IMG/VR virus record: IMGVR_UViG_3300031825_000053
Coordinates: 1 to 34,404 of that record
Direction: 5' to 3' (one strand)
DNA length: 34,404 nt
DNA from: a virus
Position numbers and translations under genes: made by a program. Under the pieces are notes generated by a model. The model was not told the origin of the DNA. It did no database searches and saw only the letters and a program-made list of their open reading frames with translations. Shown one piece after another: positions 6,823 to 14,087 of the stretch. Numbering within the stretch: position 1 is the first letter of the stretch; each line of letters opens with the position of its first letter.

Positions 6823-7113
6823 TCACACCTCCGTTGCTTTGGCGATTGCTTTGCTTGCCGAGACATCCGCAATCATCAAGCTGTAATGTTTTCTGACGTT
6901 CATTTTTACATGCGCTCGGAGCTCTTTCCGTAGGCTTACCAGCGCGTCGAGCAGCTCAGGCGCAGCCATAATGAGATTGCAATTAGCCTCGATTTCTTCC
7001 GGCGATAGTCCGACGGTAGTAACTTGCGCGACGTGCGTATTGCGCCCGGCAAAGATGGTGGGATACTTCGCGGCCGGTTTGATGTTGCGATACCACGGTC
7101 CTTTGGTGTGCAT
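6823..7113 (-). CDS. Phage protein with the ANxxLIMAAPELLDAL motif
   Basis: A 96-residue protein whose ANCNLIMAAPELLDALVSL helix (about 48-66) marks a very widespread family of small phage proteins of unknown function; HTKGPWYRN at the start is equally typical. For that reason ATG 7113 is preferred over ATG 7152, which would add 13 residues and does have a GGAG upstream. The C-terminus is basic and helical. Confidence 0.65.
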   Translation of the reverse strand: MHTKGPWYRNIKPAAKYPTIFAGRNTHVAQVTTVGLSPEEIEANCNLIMAAPELLDALVSLRKELRAHVKMNVRKHYSLMIADVSASKAIAKATEV

Positions 7114-7190
7114 GTGGGGCTCTCTTGGGTGTGGTGAGTGAATGAACAGCATGAAACAGGCTCCGTAGAGGGCACCTGTTTAGTTGCTGG

Positions 7191-7400
7191 TCACTCGGGC
7201 CGAAGTGCTTTGCGTGCCGTTATCACCTGCGGAAGATTGTCGAGCGTGCTATCGAATTGTTGATACTTGGGTAGCAGTTGATGGGCAAGAGAGATTAAGT
7301 CACTAATCGCTGCCTCTAACTCCGCTATGCGCGCCATGTGGCTGTAGTGCGCAGTAGCGCGTTGCTTGGTCTTGTGTGCGTCGAATTGGGTAAAGCGCAT
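7191..7400 (-). CDS. Hypothetical 69-residue helical protein
   Basis: Start ATG 7400 with AAAAGGAAG upstream. Residues about 22-45 (MARIAELEAAISDLISLAHQLL) look like an amphipathic or coiled-coil helix; the N-terminus is basic. No family is recognised. Confidence 0.6.
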   Translation of the reverse strand: MRFTQFDAHKTKQRATAHYSHMARIAELEAAISDLISLAHQLLPKYQQFDSTLDNLPQVITARKALRPE

Positions 7401-7428
7401 GTCTGCACTTCCTTTTTGTGGTGGGGAG

Positions 7429-7668
7429 TTATTTGGGGAGTCCGTTTACGATGCTTGCGGCTTCCGCTATCGCTTCCGCTGCTGTCGGCCAGTCATGCAG
7501 TGATGTGGATACGCACCGTGCGCCATCGTCTGCCATGATTTGCACCACGTAGGGCGCGTCCGCTGATATGGTTGCGTCATACGCGCCGATGCGCTTAGAC
7601 CAGTAGCCGGGATGCTCAAACGAGTAACCTGCGGTTTGAAACGTGGCCTTGTCTTGTTGGTTGGGCAT
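7429..7668 (-). CDS. Hypothetical 79-residue protein, first gene of the leftward cluster
   Basis: The start is ATG 7668, with AGGAAAGGC upstream; the longer open frame to 7839 crosses the divergent control region and the terminase start, so it is rejected. The sequence has GYWSKRIGAYDATISADAPYVVQIMADDG and a C-terminal WPTAAEAIAEAASIVNGL, a pattern seen in small phage proteins. Function unknown. Confidence 0.6.
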   Translation of the reverse strand: MPNQQDKATFQTAGYSFEHPGYWSKRIGAYDATISADAPYVVQIMADDGARCVSTSLHDWPTAAEAIAEAASIVNGLPK

Positions 7669-7706
7669 GGTTGCCTTTCCTCGTAATTGCCCTACGTTAT
7701 GTCGGG

Positions 7707-7723
7707 TGTCGGAACTGTAGCAC
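7707..7723 (+). promoter_or_regulatory. Repeated 17-bp regulatory motif in the divergent region
   Basis: TGTCGGAACTGTAGCAC, one of three close copies in the window. It lies about 70 bases before the small terminase ATG, nearly the same distance as the copy before the gene at 29892. It also lies about 40 bases upstream of the leftward cluster, so it may serve both directions. Confidence 0.5.
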
Positions 7724-7737
7724 GTTGTATGCCAGTG

Positions 7738-7766
7738 TTGAAAGTGTAGTGAGAGGCGTTGTATAT
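7738..7766 (+). promoter_or_regulatory. Putative promoter for the late operon
   Basis: TTGAAA (7738-7743), a 17-base spacer and GTATAT (7761-7766). The -35 part is embedded in TGTTGAAAGTGTAG, identical over 14 bases to the site near 1282. A 4-bp hairpin GGGG-AAACTT-CCCC (7769-7782) follows in the leader, directly before the GGAGG of the small terminase gene. Confidence 0.55.
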
Positions 7767-7791
7767 GCGGGGAAACTTCCCCGGAGGCACG

Positions 7792-8388
7792 ATGGCACGA
7801 CAAGGCAAAAGTGACGCGCAGCGTCAGAATGTGACGCAAATTGCGGCACTTCCTCTGGCGTCGCGGATATTGGAGGACGCCGAACCGGAAGCGGACATAG
7901 ATGAGAAAAAGTTAACTGAACCTCAAAGAAAGTATCTTGAAGCGATAGTTAACGGCAACAATCAGACGGACGCGGCGCGGCTCGCCGGCTATAAGTTCCC
8001 AGAGCAGCAGGGCTACTACTTAGCGCGTCAGCCGAAGATGCGGGCGTTGATCCGTCAAGCCCTACTCAACCGCTTGGAAAGCGACGGCGCAGCCATTGCG
8101 GTCAATACCCTCATCAAGATAGCCCAGAACGAAAAGGCCCCAGCCGGAGCGCGCGTCATGGCGTCCAACTCGCTCCTGGATCGCGCCGGAATCGCATCAA
8201 AAGTGCTGGAAAAACAACGGGAAGGCGGGCAAAAGGCGCTGTCGGACATGACCGTGGACGAGCTTGACGCCTTCATACAGGCGGGACAAGCAGCGATCAG
8301 CAAGGCGCGCGACGCCGCAGCCATCGAAGGCACGGCCGTGCCTGTGGATAACCCCGATACTGCGCAGAATAGCGCGCAGCAGGGGTAA
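7792..8388 (+). CDS. terS: Terminase small subunit
   Basis: A 198-residue DNA-recognition subunit of the packaging motor. The N-terminal part carries a helix-turn-helix (KLTEPQRKYLEAIVNGN / NQTDAARLAGY, about 38-66), as in small terminases that bind the pac or cos site. The middle is helical for ring oligomerisation (LLNRLESDGAAIAVNTLIKIA) and the C-terminus is disordered and Ala/Gln-rich. ATG 7792 follows GGAGG at 7783-7787; a TTG 11 codons upstream is rejected because it falls in the promoter and hairpin. The large subunit is unusually far away (about 3 kb), separated by fibre genes. Confidence 0.8.
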   Translation: MARQGKSDAQRQNVTQIAALPLASRILEDAEPEADIDEKKLTEPQRKYLEAIVNGNNQTDAARLAGYKFPEQQGYYLARQPKMRALIRQALLNRLESDGAAIAVNTLIKIAQNEKAPAGARVMASNSLLDRAGIASKVLEKQREGGQKALSDMTVDELDAFIQAGQAAISKARDAAAIEGTAVPVDNPDTAQNSAQQG

Positions 8389-8657
8389 ATAATCGTTATA
8401 GATCAAGGGGGCGAGTAGTCTACGGCAGACTAGTATCACGCCTGGCGGGCTCGTGGCGCACCCATGCGCCCGGGCCACGCCGCGCCTGCCGCCCGGGCCA
8501 CCCCCGCCGGCACCCCGGCGCGCGGACGCTGACATCCTCACCCGCCCCCACACCAAAATTCGGCCCACCACAAACTTCACCCTACACTTTGTAGGGATGT
8601 TGAAAATGTAGAGCGCCATCGTCGAAAATCGGGCCAACCTCCATCCGGGAGCAGCCC
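8389..8657. other. Non-coding stretch with hairpins and a motif copy
   Basis: No credible gene lies here. TAGTCT-ACGGC-AGACTA (about 8415-8431) and CCTACA-CTT-TGTAGG (8581-8595) are perfect 6-bp stems. Between them is a very C/G-rich run. The second stem leads straight into TGTTGAAAATGTAG (8599-8612), a copy of the promoter-like motif, but the hexamer 17 bases after TTGAAA (CGAAAA) is a poor -10. Confidence 0.5.
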
Positions 8658-9194
8658 ATGCCCACCACGTTCTCCGTCACCCCCGTAGCGACGCTACAGC
8701 TAGCTGTCCCCAACGGCGGCACCTTCATCCTGCCTTATGCGCCCGGGGAGGACTCCAGCACGGCATGGGACACGACCTCTCCCGCGCATGTCCTCGCCAT
8801 CCAGGGGAACATCTACACCACCGGCTTCAGCGTCTCCTTTGACGCGGACGGCATCACGGTCACGAACACCTCGCTGGGGACGATACCGGCCAGCTCTCGC
8901 GCGCGGCTGCAAGCCTCAAAAATAGTTCTCTCTGCGTCGCTTGAGGACTTGGGCGTCACCGAAGCCGGCGCGGCCCTGTTGGACGACGCTGACGCTGCTG
9001 CGCAGCGCGCTACGCTGGGGCTCGGGACCGCCGCCACCACTGACGCCACGGCTTACGCCACGGCCCCTGTCGCCGCTCCCGCCGCCGCGAACTCTACCGG
9101 CACGGCCGGGCAGATCGCCTACGAAGACGGATTTCTCTACGTTTGCGTCGCCACCGATACGTGGCAGCGCGTTGCCATTGCGACCTGGCCGTAA
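8658..9194 (+). CDS. Fibre/virion surface protein sharing a module with the protein at 29892
   Basis: A 178-residue beta-rich protein. Residues about 18-86 (NGGTFILPYAPG ... DGITVTNTSLGTIPASSRARLQ) align with residues 16-84 of the protein at 29892, suggesting a shared virion-attachment module. Residues 108-125 (LLDDADAAAQRATLGLGT) are a phage fibre linker motif also present in the next protein. The last 35 residues (NSTGTAGQIAYEDGFLYVCVATDTWQR) are a common ending of phage tail-fibre proteins. Likely a receptor-contact or decoration protein; no enzyme motif is present. Confidence 0.65.
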   Translation: MPTTFSVTPVATLQLAVPNGGTFILPYAPGEDSSTAWDTTSPAHVLAIQGNIYTTGFSVSFDADGITVTNTSLGTIPASSRARLQASKIVLSASLEDLGVTEAGAALLDDADAAAQRATLGLGTAATTDATAYATAPVAAPAAANSTGTAGQIAYEDGFLYVCVATDTWQRVAIATWP

Positions 9195-9197
9195 CCT

Positions 9198-10415
9198 ATG
9201 ACGCAGCCCACTGCCTACACGCAAATCACCGACTACTCCGATGAACTGGTGACGTCCCAGGTGCCCGGGACGCACGGCGCGCACCTGGACCAGGACTTCC
9301 AGGCGATCAAGCTGACGACGGACGAGATTCGCACGAACCTTGCGCTGATTCAGCGGGACGATGGGGCGCTGAAGAACCTGGTGGTCACGCCCGATTCATT
9401 GAGTGCTGCGACGAAGGCGCTCATCGCGAGTGACTGGACGCCTCGAGGGGCGTGGGCCACGGCGATCTCTTACGTCATTGGCGACATCGTTACGGAGGGT
9501 GTGACGACATACGTTTGCGCCGCGCCCCACACATCCGGCACTTTCAGTGTTGATCTCGCTGCGGTGAAATGGATTGCGCTGACGTTGCCGGTGACGTCAT
9601 TCATCGGCACGCTGTTCGATGATGAGGATGCGGCTGCCGCACGCGCAACACTGGGCGCCGGTGCCACCGGAGACGCCGTGTTCACCGCCGCGGACGCAGC
9701 AACGGTTCTAGCGATCATTAAAGCCGGCGTCGTATCGCGCTCATCGAACACGATTCTCGGTGCTTCGGACATCGGCAAGACCGTCATCGCGACCAGCACG
9801 TTCACGCAGACGTTCGACACGGCGGCGAATCTGGGCGACGGCTGGTCCGTGTACTACCGAAATGGGGGTACGGGCGTCATCACGCTTGACCCGAACGCGG
9901 CCGAAACCATCAACCTCTTGTCCTCGATCCCGCTCCAGCCGGGCGACGGAGGTTTAATCGTTTGCGACGGCGCGGCGCTTCAACTCGTCGGGAAGCTGAC
10001 CGGCCCCGCATTCTCTGTTGACCGAAACGGCGCCAACCAGACTGGCGTTGTAGATAGCGTGTCCACCAAGGTGCTGCACAATCATGCGTCATTCGATACG
10101 CATTCGGCGTTCGATGCCGTCAACAGCAGGTTCGTCGCCCCGGCGCCCGGCACTTATGCGTTTGAGGCGCAGGCCGCCATAGCGGCCGCTGTAGATCAGG
10201 GGCTGCTGAACAGCGCGATCTGGGTCAACGGAGTTGAGGCGAAAAAAGCGGAGATTCATCTATCTGGAACGGAAGTGCAAAGCGCGGTTGTGGTCGCGCG
10301 TCTGCAACTCGCGAAAGACGACTACGTGGAGCACTATTTCCGTCATGGCAACGGATCGGATGCCACGATACACGGCCTAACCTCCTTGACCTATTTCAGC
10401 GGGCAAAAAATATGA
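9198..10415 (+). CDS. Tail fibre-like protein with carbohydrate-binding-like and C1q-like domains
   Basis: A 405-residue protein, probably a host-recognition fibre. Order: N-terminal particle-binding region (1-75); a segment resembling CBM5/12 chitin-binding repeats (about 80-127, WTPRGAWATAISYVIGDIVT ... YVCAAPHTSGTF); the fibre linker LFDDEDAAAARATLGAG (139-155); a beta region (190-265) ending near LTGP; and a C-terminal C1q/TNF-like jelly roll (270-405), recognised by AFSVDRNGANQTG, FDTHSAFDAVNSRFVAP and APGTYAFEAQA. C1q-like knobs often form trimeric receptor-binding tips. ATG 9198 starts four bases after the previous stop, and its stop overlaps the next start. Confidence 0.75.
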   Translation: MTQPTAYTQITDYSDELVTSQVPGTHGAHLDQDFQAIKLTTDEIRTNLALIQRDDGALKNLVVTPDSLSAATKALIASDWTPRGAWATAISYVIGDIVTEGVTTYVCAAPHTSGTFSVDLAAVKWIALTLPVTSFIGTLFDDEDAAAARATLGAGATGDAVFTAADAATVLAIIKAGVVSRSSNTILGASDIGKTVIATSTFTQTFDTAANLGDGWSVYYRNGGTGVITLDPNAAETINLLSSIPLQPGDGGLIVCDGAALQLVGKLTGPAFSVDRNGANQTGVVDSVSTKVLHNHASFDTHSAFDAVNSRFVAPAPGTYAFEAQAAIAAAVDQGLLNSAIWVNGVEAKKAEIHLSGTEVQSAVVVARLQLAKDDYVEHYFRHGNGSDATIHGLTSLTYFSGQKI

Positions 10416-10834
10416 ATCTGAATCTGGCCATCCGGACCCTGTTTCCTGACGCCGTGCTGGATCGTGACTACACCCTCCAAGACGACGGCGAGGGACCGTA
10501 TATCTCCTCTTGGACTCTCAACGCGCCGCAGCCGACCGACGCTGAGATGAGCGATGCGCTGGCGACGGCCATGCCACGCACGCAAATCGACGGCCAGATG
10601 GCCGCGTTCGAGCGAGAGCCCGGCAATTACATGACAGAGCGCGGGCTGCGCGAACTCGTGCTCAATCTCGCGCTGTCGCAGGCGGCAATCACACCGGAGA
10701 TGCTCGATCCCGATGTTGCACTGGACGAGCAGGGACAGATGTTCCTCGCACTGCCTTACGTCGCGCAGCGTGCGGCGCTCGTTGAACGCCAGATGCGCGT
10801 CTGGCGTGCAGAGCGCGACGCGCTCGGGGGGTAG
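10412..10834 (+). CDS. Tail fibre-associated protein (XkdW/chaperone-like)
   Basis: A 140-residue protein starting in an ATGA overlap with the fibre gene. The segment ISSWTLNAPQPTDAEMSDAL is the signature of small proteins encoded just after phage fibres (XkdW-like, thought to help fibre assembly). The rest is helical and charged and ends in an Arg-rich helix. Position and motif support the call; the exact role is inferred. Confidence 0.6.
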   Translation: MNLNLAIRTLFPDAVLDRDYTLQDDGEGPYISSWTLNAPQPTDAEMSDALATAMPRTQIDGQMAAFEREPGNYMTERGLRELVLNLALSQAAITPEMLDPDVALDEQGQMFLALPYVAQRAALVERQMRVWRAERDALGG

Positions 10835-10839
10835 CGACT

Positions 10840-11190
10840 ATGCGACTCGGCAAAGCCTGCGCGGCTCTCCTGATGCTCATCGTCTTCGGCGCGGGCACCG
10901 TCCTCGCGCTACCGCTCGTGCTTATTGCGATCGCGGTCTACGCGCTCACGGGTAGCGCGTGGTGCGAGGAATACGTCGGTTTCCGCGGAAAGTCGTTCGA
11001 TCAGGTGTGCAACGCCTACTGGTGCGGTGGGCATCCTAAGGAGACGATCTCGAGCCATGCGGGGCGCTGGATCGCCTCGGGTCTACCGTTGCCGCTCTGG
11101 GTGAGGGTGGTGCGCGCAGTGACTGACGTATTCGAACGCGATCACTGCGTCAAAGCTATTGAAGAACCGTTTCGCGGCTTGCCGCTTTAG
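10840..11190 (+). CDS. Membrane-anchored phage protein of unknown function
   Basis: A 116-residue protein. Residues 8-37 form a long hydrophobic N-terminal segment (ALLMLIVFGAGTVLALPLVL...), either a signal anchor or a hairpin of two short spans. It is followed by a Cys-containing domain with the conserved-looking stretch VCNAYWCGGHPKETISSHAGRW, which I recall from small phage membrane proteins without a known role. Its stop overlaps the stop of the antisense gene at 11187 by three bases, so the two converge. Confidence 0.65.
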   Translation: MRLGKACAALLMLIVFGAGTVLALPLVLIAIAVYALTGSAWCEEYVGFRGKSFDQVCNAYWCGGHPKETISSHAGRWIASGLPLPLWVRVVRAVTDVFERDHCVKAIEEPFRGLPL

Positions 11191-11324
11191 ACATCGACCC
11201 AGATGTGTGCCGCTCCGAGTGCGTGACTATGCCGCTCAATCTGCTTTGCCGAGCAGCAAGTGCACGAACGACTTGAGCCGGTGACGTGCCATTTGTGGAA
11301 GCCGAGGAAGCACAGGATTTTCAT
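11187..11324 (-). CDS. Small Cys-rich DUF1660-like protein, antisense within the late operon
   Basis: A 45-residue ORF read leftward, with an excellent ribosome binding site (AAGGAG eight bases before ATG 11324). It begins KILCFLGFHKW and continues SSRSCTCCSAKQ, which resembles the short DUF1660-type prophage proteins (Cys, Gly-x-His-Lys-Trp, then a Cys-x-x-Cys) that may bind metal. It fills most of the gap between the membrane protein and the large terminase, in opposite orientation to everything around it. No strong promoter is seen upstream. Function is unknown; the family link is from memory. Confidence 0.65.
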   Translation of the reverse strand: MKILCFLGFHKWHVTGSSRSCTCCSAKQIERHSHALGAAHIWVDV

Positions 11325-11378
11325 ATTCTTCTCCTTGGAGGTGGGGTATGACCGTCGCATGTTACCAGCAAAGGCAAT

Positions 11379-14075
11379 GTGTATGAATCAAATTCCAGAA
11401 CAAGTAGGTATCCTTGGTGGGCTGGTGCCTCGCTGATGTCTAATGTCGTCGAATCTGCGCTCGAGCAGCAGATCAAGGCTGCCAAGCGCCTGAAGGCGAT
11501 CAAGCGGGCTCGCGAGAGCTTGCTGGCCTTCATTCGATTCATCCACCCTGACCCTGAGCACGAAGACGACCCGGACTACTCGACGTATGAGGAGACGCCG
11601 GTCGCGAAGCTGCTCTGCGAGGTCATGGAGAAGGTGGAGCGCGGCGAGCTCCTGCGCGTCTGCGTCAGCATTCCGCCGCAGTTCGGAAAAGAACTCAGCC
11701 ACTCGACGCCTATGCTCACCCCATCCGGATGGACAACGCACGGCTCCTTAAAGCCCGGTGACATGGTGTATGGCGGAAACGGCCTACCTGTTCGCGTGGT
11801 TGCGGTGTCAGAAGATTGCGATTCGACTCACGAGATCGAGTTCGTGGACGGACAGGTCATTCGTTGTCATGCAAATCACGAATGGTTGGTGCATTGCAAT
11901 GATCGGCTTGGAAAGCCGCTTGCGGTAATGGAGACGAAGGAAATGGAGCGCGCCGGAGTGTGGATTGGAGAGCGTGGCAAACGCGGAAGCCGCGCTCGCT
12001 TTAGCGTGGATTGGGTTGCCATCCGCGGTGAAAGCAAGCAACTACCCATTGAACCGTATGCGCTTGGCGCATGGCTTGGTGACGGAACATCGACGTCCCC
12101 GTGTATTTCTTTTGCGGAAGAAGATCGCGCTGTGGCGGAAGCCATTGATGTCACCTATCCGCGCAGTTCGTGCGCCGTCCACAAAACAACCGGTGTTCGT
12201 CGATCATATCATGGCGGAGGATTGCATAAGGCGCTGCGCACCAACGATCTACTGAGCAACAAGCATATTCCAGTTGACTACCTTACGGCCTCCTTTGAGC
12301 AGCGTCGTAAGCTGCTAGCGGGGTTGATGGACACTGATGGGTATATTCATCACCCAACGCAACGCGCTCAATTCAGCACGGTCAGTAGGCGGCTCGCGGA
12401 TGATTTCGCTACGCTCATTGGCACATTTGGAATGCGCGCGACGATATGTGAAGTTGCGCCGTCATTGTCGTCCTCTGGGATACAGGGTAAGCGCCCGGTG
12501 TTTCAGGTGACGTTTTCACCAACCATCGCGATTGACTGCGTGTTGCCACGAAAGGCAACAAGCGGGTTCGTCGTTAAGAATCGTCGCCGCGGGATCGTTT
12601 CGATACGTCGCTGCGATCCAGAGCCCGGTCGCTGTATTCAGGTGGAAAACGACGATGGCATTTATTTGGCCGGGCGCGGATTGGTGCCAACCCATAATTC
12701 CACCATCATATCTCGCGCGTTCCCAGCGTGGTGTGCCGGCCGCGCTCCACACAAACACCTGATGCTCGGCACCTACTCGCAAGACTTCGCTGAAGACTTC
12801 GGCGGCGAGGTGCGCAACATCATGCAGTCCAACGCTTTCCGCCAGGTGTTCCCTCATTTCGGTCTGCGTAAGGGCGAAAAGGCCAAGGACACACTCGTCA
12901 CCACGAAGGGGGGCAAGATCAACTTCCTGGGCCGTGGCGGCGCCGGCACCGGCAAGCCAGCGGACACGTTCATCGTCGACGACCCGATCAAGGACGACCA
13001 GGAGGCTCAGAGCGCGGCGACGCGGAAGACCGTCAAGTCCTGGTTCAGCAAGGTATCGTTCAGCCGAATCCACAAGTTCTCTCCCGTAGTGATCGTCCAC
13101 ACGCGCTGGCACGAGGACGACTTGATCGGCTGGCTCGTGGACCCGTCGCACCCCGAGCACAACCCCGCGATCGCTAAGAAGTGGACCTACATCAACATCC
13201 CTGCGGTGGTCACAGAGCAGAAACTTGCGTCTGCGCTGGGGCTCACGCTCGAGCGCCCAACGGACCCGGACATCATCGCGCAGTTCGGTGACCGGCCGAT
13301 GGCGTCGCTGTGGGAGAACCGGAAGTCGCTCAAGTTCCTCGCGGAGGCATGCCAACTCGACAAGCGCGGCTTCTACGCGCTCTACATGGGGCAGCCGGCA
13401 CCGGAGGACGGCGACTACTTCAAGGCCGCGGACATCGTGGGGTATTCATCCATTTCTGCGTTGCCCAGGAACATCCACGTCTACGGTGCCTCGGACCATG
13501 CGCTGACCACTGACGAAGAGAACGACGCTACGTGCCTGGGGTGCTTCGGCGTCGACGAGAACGACGACATCTGGATTTACCCGGACCTGTTCTGGGAGCG
13601 CGTCGAGACCGACGAGACTTTGGACGCGATGATGGATCGCATGAAGCGGCACAAGCCGATGGTGTGGTGGGCTGAAGACGAGCACATCAACAAGTCGCTC
13701 GGGCCGTTCCGCCGCAAGCGGATGATGGAGGAGAAGGTCTACTGCACCGTGGATGGGATTTCACCAGGCCGCAGGGACTTGAAAGCGAGGGCGCGCTCCA
13801 TCCAAGGCCGCATCCAGATGCGCAAGGTCCACTTCCCGACGTTCGCGCCGTGGTGGCAGGAAGCGAAGAACGAGATGATGAAGTTCCCGAACGCGACGCA
13901 TGACGACTTCGTGTCGTTCCTCGCGTTGATCGGGCTCGGTCTGTCGAAAGAGGTGGCCGCGGCGCCTGAGAAGAAAACTCAGACATATGCAACGGGAACC
14001 TTCGGATGGTTTAAAGCGCGATCTAAGCTGGAAAACAATCAGGCGCGGCTCAAGCTGGTCGCGAGCGGAAAATAA
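11379..14075 (+). CDS. terL: Terminase large subunit interrupted by an intein
   Basis: The packaging ATPase-nuclease, translated as an 898-residue precursor; removal of the intein (residues 105-440) would leave about 562 residues. The Walker A motif PPQFGK/S is split by the intein between Lys and Ser. Walker B is TFIVDDPIKDD (about 530-540), VVIVHTRWHEDDLIGWL is the following conserved motif, and the C-terminal RNase H-like nuclease has acidic residues in YGASDHALTTDEEND and THDDF. The GTG start at 11379 has AAGG five bases upstream; ATG 11436, which overlaps the stop of a 17-codon ORF (ATG 11383), is an alternative giving MSNVVESALEQQ. Without splicing the ATPase site is broken, so packaging should depend on it. 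Confidence 0.85.
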   Translation: MYESNSRTSRYPWWAGASLMSNVVESALEQQIKAAKRLKAIKRARESLLAFIRFIHPDPEHEDDPDYSTYEETPVAKLLCEVMEKVERGELLRVCVSIPPQFGKELSHSTPMLTPSGWTTHGSLKPGDMVYGGNGLPVRVVAVSEDCDSTHEIEFVDGQVIRCHANHEWLVHCNDRLGKPLAVMETKEMERAGVWIGERGKRGSRARFSVDWVAIRGESKQLPIEPYALGAWLGDGTSTSPCISFAEEDRAVAEAIDVTYPRSSCAVHKTTGVRRSYHGGGLHKALRTNDLLSNKHIPVDYLTASFEQRRKLLAGLMDTDGYIHHPTQRAQFSTVSRRLADDFATLIGTFGMRATICEVAPSLSSSGIQGKRPVFQVTFSPTIAIDCVLPRKATSGFVVKNRRRGIVSIRRCDPEPGRCIQVENDDGIYLAGRGLVPTHNSTIISRAFPAWCAGRAPHKHLMLGTYSQDFAEDFGGEVRNIMQSNAFRQVFPHFGLRKGEKAKDTLVTTKGGKINFLGRGGAGTGKPADTFIVDDPIKDDQEAQSAATRKTVKSWFSKVSFSRIHKFSPVVIVHTRWHEDDLIGWLVDPSHPEHNPAIAKKWTYINIPAVVTEQKLASALGLTLERPTDPDIIAQFGDRPMASLWENRKSLKFLAEACQLDKRGFYALYMGQPAPEDGDYFKAADIVGYSSISALPRNIHVYGASDHALTTDEENDATCLGCFGVDENDDIWIYPDLFWERVETDETLDAMMDRMKRHKPMVWWAEDEHINKSLGPFRRKRMMEEKVYCTVDGISPGRRDLKARARSIQGRIQMRKVHFPTFAPWWQEAKNEMMKFPNATHDDFVSFLALIGLGLSKEVAAAPEKKTQTYATGTFGWFKARSKLENNQARLKLVASGK
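11691..12698 (+). mobile_element. Class 3-like intein with LAGLIDADG endonuclease, in Walker A of the terminase
   Basis: A 336-residue in-frame element between FGK and STIIS. Block A is ELSHSTPMLTPSGW, so residue 1 is Glu, not Cys/Ser. Block B is IRCHANHEWLV with His63 and Trp65. LGAWLGDG (125-132) and LLAGLMDTDG (208-217) are the two LAGLIDADG helices of a homing endonuclease. The C-terminal blocks are GRCIQVENDDGIYLAG with Cys315, then GLVPTHN with Thr334 and terminal Asn336; the next residue is Ser. The Trp/Cys/Thr set and the non-nucleophilic first residue define class 3 inteins, which start splicing from the block F Cys. Base composition looks more AT-rich than the flanks, consistent with later arrival. 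Confidence 0.88.
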
Positions 14076-14087
14076 GGGGAGCACACG

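Noticed and set aside
9198-10415. Enzymatic depolymerase function for the fibre
   Set aside because: The CBM-like and C1q-like parts indicate binding; there is no beta-helix or hydrolase motif.
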